A stretch of DNA of 7,989 bases, from contig JAJZCU010000082.1 of the NCBI GenBank assembly GCA_021828935.1, positions 1-7,989 on the forward strand, written 5' to 3'. The notes beneath the pieces are model-generated. The model made no database searches. It was not told where the DNA came from and saw nothing but the letters and a program-made list of their open reading frames with translations. The position numbers were made by a program, and so were the translations under genes. Shown piece after piece: positions 5,901-7,989 of this stretch (position 1 is its first letter; each line of letters begins with the position of its first letter). This DNA is from Planctomycetota bacterium. GTDB taxonomy: Bacteria; Planctomycetota; Phycisphaerae; WQYP01.

Positions 5901-5930
5901 ATCTGTGTTAATCTGTGTTAATCTGTGGAT
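5901..5930 (+). repeat. Three tandem 10-bp ATCTGTGTTA units
   Basis: Two exact ATCTGTGTTA units (5901-5920) are followed by ATCTGTGGAT (5921-5930). The period is 10 bp, about one helical turn. I recall near-identical runs in intergenic DNA of many PVC-group and other environmental genomes. The function is not known to me. This copy lies about 90 bp past the mraY stop. Confidence 0.7.
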
Positions 5931-6021
5931 AAAAGTCGTCGTTTGCCTGCGCCTGCGGCTGGGCGGGCGCAACCCGCGGTCGCGGCTTTATGGACAAGGG
6001 TACACGGTACAGCGGCGCGCG

Positions 6022-7137
6022 TCACCGCATTTTTACCGTGGCCAGCGCAAACGCCGCGAACAGGGCGGAGATCAGCCAGAAGCGCACCACCACCTGCTGT
6101 TCGCTCCAGCCCTTCAAATGGAAATGATGATGAATGGGACTGCACAAAAAAATGCGCTTGCCTCCCGTCATGCGGAAGTAGCCCACCTGCAGCAGCACGC
6201 TTAATGCTTCTATAACAAATATGCCCCCCACCAGCAGCAGAATTGGTTCCTGCCGAATGACGATGGCCACGTAGCCGATCAAGCCGCCCAGGGCCAGGGA
6301 CCCCGTATCGCCCATGAACACCTGCGCGGGATTGCAGTTAAACCAGAGGAAGCCCAGGCAGGACCCGGTAATGGCCCCGCATACCACGGCCAGTTCGCCC
6401 GAGTATTCAATGTGATTAAAATGCAGATACGCCGCCCAGCGCAGATCGCCGGTGACATAGGCCAGCGCCAGAAATGCGAAGCTGACAATGGCCATGCAAC
6501 CCGCGGCCAGGCCGTCCATGCCGTCGGTTAAGTTCACGGCGTTGCTGGTGCCGGTGATCACGATGACGGTGATGACCACGAACACGGCCGGCAGCATCAC
6601 CATGTCTTTGGGCAGGAAGGGCCAATTCAGATAATGGGCCTGGTTGTAGTTGCCATGGTTGTAGACAAAAATGGCCAGCAGCACGCCCAAGCCAATTTGA
6701 AAGAGCAATTTTTCCCAGGCCAGAAGACCATCGCGGCTGCCGGGCGTGCGCCGGCCGGTGGTGAGTTTCAGCCAGTCGTCGATGGCGCCTAAACCGGCGA
6801 GGTAGATCATGCAAAACATGGCCATTTTTACATAAAAATCATCAATGCGGGCAAACAACATGGTGGTAATGAAGATCGATGCGACGATAATAATGCCGCC
6901 CATCGTGGGCGTGTTGCCCTTGTGCTTGGTGAGTTCGTTCAGGGTGGCGTTGTGAAATTCGGGCCGGTCGCCCACCTTTTGGCGAATCAACCAGCGAATG
7001 GTGCGGCCGCCGATGAGCAGCACGCATAAAAAACTTCCCATGATCGCACAGGCGGCGCGAAAGATGACCAGGGAGAAGGCGCCGTGACCGGACACCCAAT
7101 GGTGTGCTGCCATCCACATGTAAAGCCAATATAACAC
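6022..7137 (-). CDS. mraY: Phospho-N-acetylmuramoyl-pentapeptide-transferase
   Basis: MraY transfers phospho-MurNAc-pentapeptide from UDP-MurNAc-pentapeptide to undecaprenyl phosphate in the cytoplasmic membrane, making lipid I. The product has 371 residues, close to the usual 360. The GTG at 7137 is preceded by GGAAGGAA with an 8-nt spacer and gives MLYWLYMWM, matching the MLVWL start of the E. coli protein. Signature motifs are intact: NTPTMGG (75-81), the catalytic Asp pair in AIDDW (D120, D121), NAVNLTDGMDG (199-209), FMGDTGSLALGG (274-285, with D277 as the third key Asp) and PIHHHFHLKGW (334-344). About ten hydrophobic segments alternate with these cytoplasmic loops. The gene follows murF by 31 bp and is surely in its operon. 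murD, which often follows mraY, is absent here; the gene next downstream is unrelated. The wording FLWFNCNPAQVFMGDTGS recalls planctomycete homologues. Confidence 0.97.
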   Translation of the reverse strand: MLYWLYMWMAAHHWVSGHGAFSLVIFRAACAIMGSFLCVLLIGGRTIRWLIRQKVGDRPEFHNATLNELTKHKGNTPTMGGIIIVASIFITTMLFARIDDFYVKMAMFCMIYLAGLGAIDDWLKLTTGRRTPGSRDGLLAWEKLLFQIGLGVLLAIFVYNHGNYNQAHYLNWPFLPKDMVMLPAVFVVITVIVITGTSNAVNLTDGMDGLAAGCMAIVSFAFLALAYVTGDLRWAAYLHFNHIEYSGELAVVCGAITGSCLGFLWFNCNPAQVFMGDTGSLALGGLIGYVAIVIRQEPILLLVGGIFVIEALSVLLQVGYFRMTGGKRIFLCSPIHHHFHLKGWSEQQVVVRFWLISALFAAFALATVKMR

Positions 7138-7168
7138 GAGCGCGATTCCTTCCCCGCGGCCACGCGGG

Positions 7169-7989
7169 TTACGAAGTGGCCGCAGCGCAGGGCAAACTGA
7201 ACGGCGCCAAAAGCGTCTCCAAAGCCATGCCGCGCGACCCCTTTAGCAAGATAAAATCGCCATCACGAAACAGCGTTGCCGCAGCGGCCCGCGCCTCGGC
7301 CATGCTGGCAAAATGCGTGACGGGCGCCCCGGCAACCGCGGCGGCGTTGGCGGCGTGTTTCATTTGCGGACCACATAGAATAAACACCTCTGCTGCCGCC
7401 GATGCAAGCGAACGTCCTAAAATGGCGTGTAATTTTTCGCTCTGCCGGCCCAACTCAAGCATATCGCCCAGCACCACCACCCGCCGACCGGTGCATCCGG
7501 CCGGCAACGCAAGGCCGCAAAAGGTGTCTAACGCGGCATCCATACTGCTGGGGTTGGCGTTGTATGCGTCATTCAACACCGTCAGGGCGCCAACCCGCTG
7601 CATTTGCATGCGCATCGCGGCGGGCTGCACGCGCCGCAGGCCGCGTCGAATTTCATGGTTGGTAACGCCCAGATACCGCGCCACCAGCATGGCCAGGGCC
7701 GCGTTGGTCACGTTGTGCCGGCCCACCAGTGGAATTGCGAAACTTTCGCCCCACGCCCGGAAACCAAAGCCGGTTTCATTGGCCACAATTTCATCGATCT
7801 CCAATGCCGCCCCAGTCCCCGCAGGCCCGGCGGTGATCTGCTCCAAGGCGCGGCCAGCAAGAACCCGCGTAATCGCGGCGATCAAATGATCGTCCGGCGC
7901 CGATACTGCGCCGGCGCCGCCCCCGTCGCGCGGGTACACCAGCGCGCCATTGTTATGCACAAACCCTGCGATGGCCGCAGCCGTGGCGG
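7169..7989 (-). CDS. murF: UDP-N-acetylmuramoyl-tripeptide--D-alanyl-D-alanine ligase, N-terminal part outside window
   Basis: MurF is the ATP-dependent ligase that adds D-Ala-D-Ala to UDP-MurNAc-tripeptide in the cytoplasm. About 272 residues are visible, of roughly 450 expected; the start and the P-loop lie beyond base 7989. The frame stays open to the window edge, and the residues before the internal GTG at 7960 (AIAGF) fit the family, so that GTG is not the start. Counting from the edge, GRHNVTNAALA (about 89-99) is the conserved Mur-ligase segment of the central domain. The C-terminal domain shows NDAYNANPSSM (about 139-149), the MurF hallmark, then VLGDMLELG (172-180) and LLKGSRGMALE (247-257). 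The stop TAA is at 7171-7169, 31 bp before the mraY start, which is the usual murF-mraY order of the division and cell-wall cluster. Confidence 0.96.
   Translation of the reverse strand, partial: ATAAAIAGFVHNNGALVYPRDGGGAGAVSAPDDHLIAAITRVLAGRALEQITAGPAGTGAALEIDEIVANETGFGFRAWGESFAIPLVGRHNVTNAALAMLVARYLGVTNHEIRRGLRRVQPAAMRMQMQRVGALTVLNDAYNANPSSMDAALDTFCGLALPAGCTGRRVVVLGDMLELGRQSEKLHAILGRSLASAAAEVFILCGPQMKHAANAAAVAGAPVTHFASMAEARAAAATLFRDGDFILLKGSRGMALETLLAPFSLPCAAATS

Noticed and set aside
5901..5930. CRISPR array
   Set aside because: The units are 10 bp, directly adjacent and have no spacers.
7104..7889. 261-residue plus-strand frame
   Set aside because: It is antisense to murF, whose motifs are unmistakable.

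Overview
The window comes from a GC-rich bacterial chromosome. It carries murF and mraY, so the cell makes peptidoglycan precursors. The MraY motifs and wording, a paired SNF2 helicase and SWIM protein with a histone-H1-like tail, and intergenic repeats of the ATCTGTGTTA and CTCAGCG kinds together suggest the PVC group, possibly Planctomycetota. This is a judgement from memory of similar proteins, not a database result.

Layout. Bases 1-3356, plus strand: the 3' part of a large SNF2-family helicase gene, then a SWIM zinc-finger gene whose product ends in a basic Ala/Lys/Pro tail. Bases 3357-3939: gene-poor DNA with several small repeats, an IS-end-like motif cluster, a promoter-like site and a terminator-like hairpin. 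Bases 3940-4809, minus strand: a Cys-rich multipass membrane protein of unknown function. Bases 4810-5262: a second copy of an 80-bp repeat, a possible 48-residue small gene with a good Shine-Dalgarno sequence and promoter, and short tandem repeats. Bases 5263-5688, minus strand: a small one-TM protein with a PH-like C-terminal part. Bases 5689-6021: intergenic DNA with a perfect GC hairpin and three tandem 10-mers. Bases 6022-7989, minus strand: mraY preceded by murF, which runs off the window.

How the genes work together. MurF adds the D-Ala-D-Ala dipeptide to UDP-MurNAc-tripeptide. MraY then moves the phospho-MurNAc-pentapeptide onto undecaprenyl phosphate to give lipid I. They lie 31 bp apart in one direction and are probably co-transcribed. 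The SNF2 and SWIM genes form a second same-strand pair and probably act together on DNA, although the role of such bacterial pairs is not settled. The middle of the window (3357-6021) is accessory DNA: two orphan membrane proteins set among repeats, some of which occur twice in the window in the same orientation. No CRISPR array, tRNA, rRNA or intact transposase is seen.
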